Source: Prevotellaceae bacterium KH2P17 (GTDB lineage Bacteria > Bacteroidota > Bacteroidia > Bacteroidales > Bacteroidaceae). Taken from it: 64,000 bases of DNA. Numbering within the stretch: position 1 is the first letter of the stretch; every line of letters starts with the position of its first letter. The stretch lies in NCBI GenBank assembly GCA_900199655.1, contig FZRE01000004.1:1-64000 (forward strand), written 5' to 3'. The position numbers and the translations under genes are program-made. The notes beneath the pieces are model-generated. The model did not search any database and was not told where the DNA came from. It saw nothing but the letters and a program-made list of their open reading frames with translations. Positions 63,506-64,000 of this stretch are shown here, piece by piece.

Positions 63506-64000
63506 ATGCACGGATTAGTCATCAAGAATACAGGCAGCTGGTACACGGTCAAGACCGACGAAGGGCCGGTTGTGGAAAGCAAAATCAAAGGAAACTTCCG
63601 GCTGAAGGGCATCCGCTCAACCAATCCCGTTGCCGTTGGCGACGGCGTGGAGATAGCTGTCAACCCGGAGGGCACGGCGTTCATCACCGCCATCGATGAG
63701 CGGCGCAACTACATTATACGCAAGTCGCAGAACCTCTCCAAGCAGAGCCACATCCTTGCTGCCAATGTAGACAGCGCCTTCCTGCTCGTAACGGTGGCCC
63801 ATCCGCAAACCTCCACCACCTTCATCGACCGCTTCCTGGCTTCTGCCGAGGCATATAGCGTGCCCGTGACCCTGCTTTTCAACAAGACCGACCTGCTGGA
63901 TCCGGACGAGAAACGCTACCAGGCGATGATGGTGAACCTCTATGAAACGGTGGGATATGCGTGCCATGAGATTGTTGCCGAGACGGGTCAGGGAGTCGAC
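63506..64000 (+). CDS. rsgA: Ribosome small-subunit GTPase RsgA, 5' part
   Basis: The first 165 residues; the gene runs off the window. RsgA is a circularly permuted GTPase that checks 30S maturation. Visible parts are the N-terminal OB-fold ([19 protein letters not shown], then [10 protein letters not shown]), the [15 protein letters not shown] linker, [16 protein letters not shown] and the G4 motif [10 protein letters not shown]. The start ATG at 63506 lies 130 bp after frr, a gene order common in Bacteroidales. Confidence 0.93.
   Translation, partial: MHGLVIKNTGSWYTVKTDEGPVVESKIKGNFRLKGIRSTNPVAVGDGVEIAVNPEGTAFITAIDERRNYIIRKSQNLSKQSHILAANVDSAFLLVTVAHPQTSTTFIDRFLASAEAYSVPVTLLFNKTDLLDPDEKRYQAMMVNLYETVGYACHEIVAETGQGVD

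Noticed and set aside
1..64000. CRISPR arrays, tRNA and rRNA genes.
   Set aside because: No regularly spaced direct repeats with unique spacers and no recognisable tRNA or rRNA sequences were seen.

Overview
The window looks like Bacteroidales DNA, most plausibly Prevotellaceae. The grounds are -7 boxes of the TAnnTTTG type in front of many genes, a complete CTnDOT-style tra/mob gene set, an RteC-domain protein, type IX secretion-like and SpvB/Rhs-type surface genes, and a GC-rich chromosomal stretch carrying frr and rsgA. No tRNA, rRNA or CRISPR array was recognised.

Layout: (1) 1-1390, an IS256-family insertion sequence. (2) 1411-5052, an AT-rich cargo gene for a 1213-residue protein with two PD-(D/E)XK-type nuclease motifs. 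(3) 5280-18015, the minus-strand conjugation operon from traA (ParA-like) down to traQ and a lysozyme, closed by a terminator. (4) 18016-22931, a candidate oriT region followed by plus-strand mobA, mobB (relaxase), mobC (coupling protein) and a B-box zinc-finger membrane protein; a decayed mobC fragment follows. (5) 23504-40691, a minus-strand surface and toxin locus: a type IX-like secreted protein, a 3287-residue SpvB/FG-GAP/Rhs protein, a candidate immunity gene, a truncated second Rhs cassette with a different C-terminal tip, and a small lipoprotein. (6) 40906-44293, an RteC-domain regulator and a TetR / ketoacyl-synthase III / TetR module. (7) 44466-57769, element maintenance genes: a methyltransferase-helicase, DUF1896, topoisomerase III, DUF3945, four small helix-turn-helix proteins, a 117-residue protein and the tyrosine recombinase. 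(8) About 58100 to the end, host chromosome: free methionine-R-sulfoxide reductase, an exported protein, a YARHG/DUF3160 protein, a CapA-like protein, frr and the start of rsgA.

Regions 2-7 make up most of an integrative conjugative element whose right end lies between the integrase and the sulfoxide reductase gene. The left end is outside the window. The tra operon builds the mating channel, the Mob proteins nick and deliver the DNA, and the integrase, helix-turn-helix and RteC proteins probably control excision and integration. The cargo looks like weapons and defence.

The most unusual items are: the double PD-(D/E)XK protein; the Rhs gene with a 2.5-kb diverged duplicate ending in another toxin tip, which could allow toxin exchange; paired 15-bp direct repeats with an exact 21-bp period at three places in the element; a 26-bp perfect palindrome beside a promoter; and a leader box shared by mobA, topB and the DUF1896 gene.
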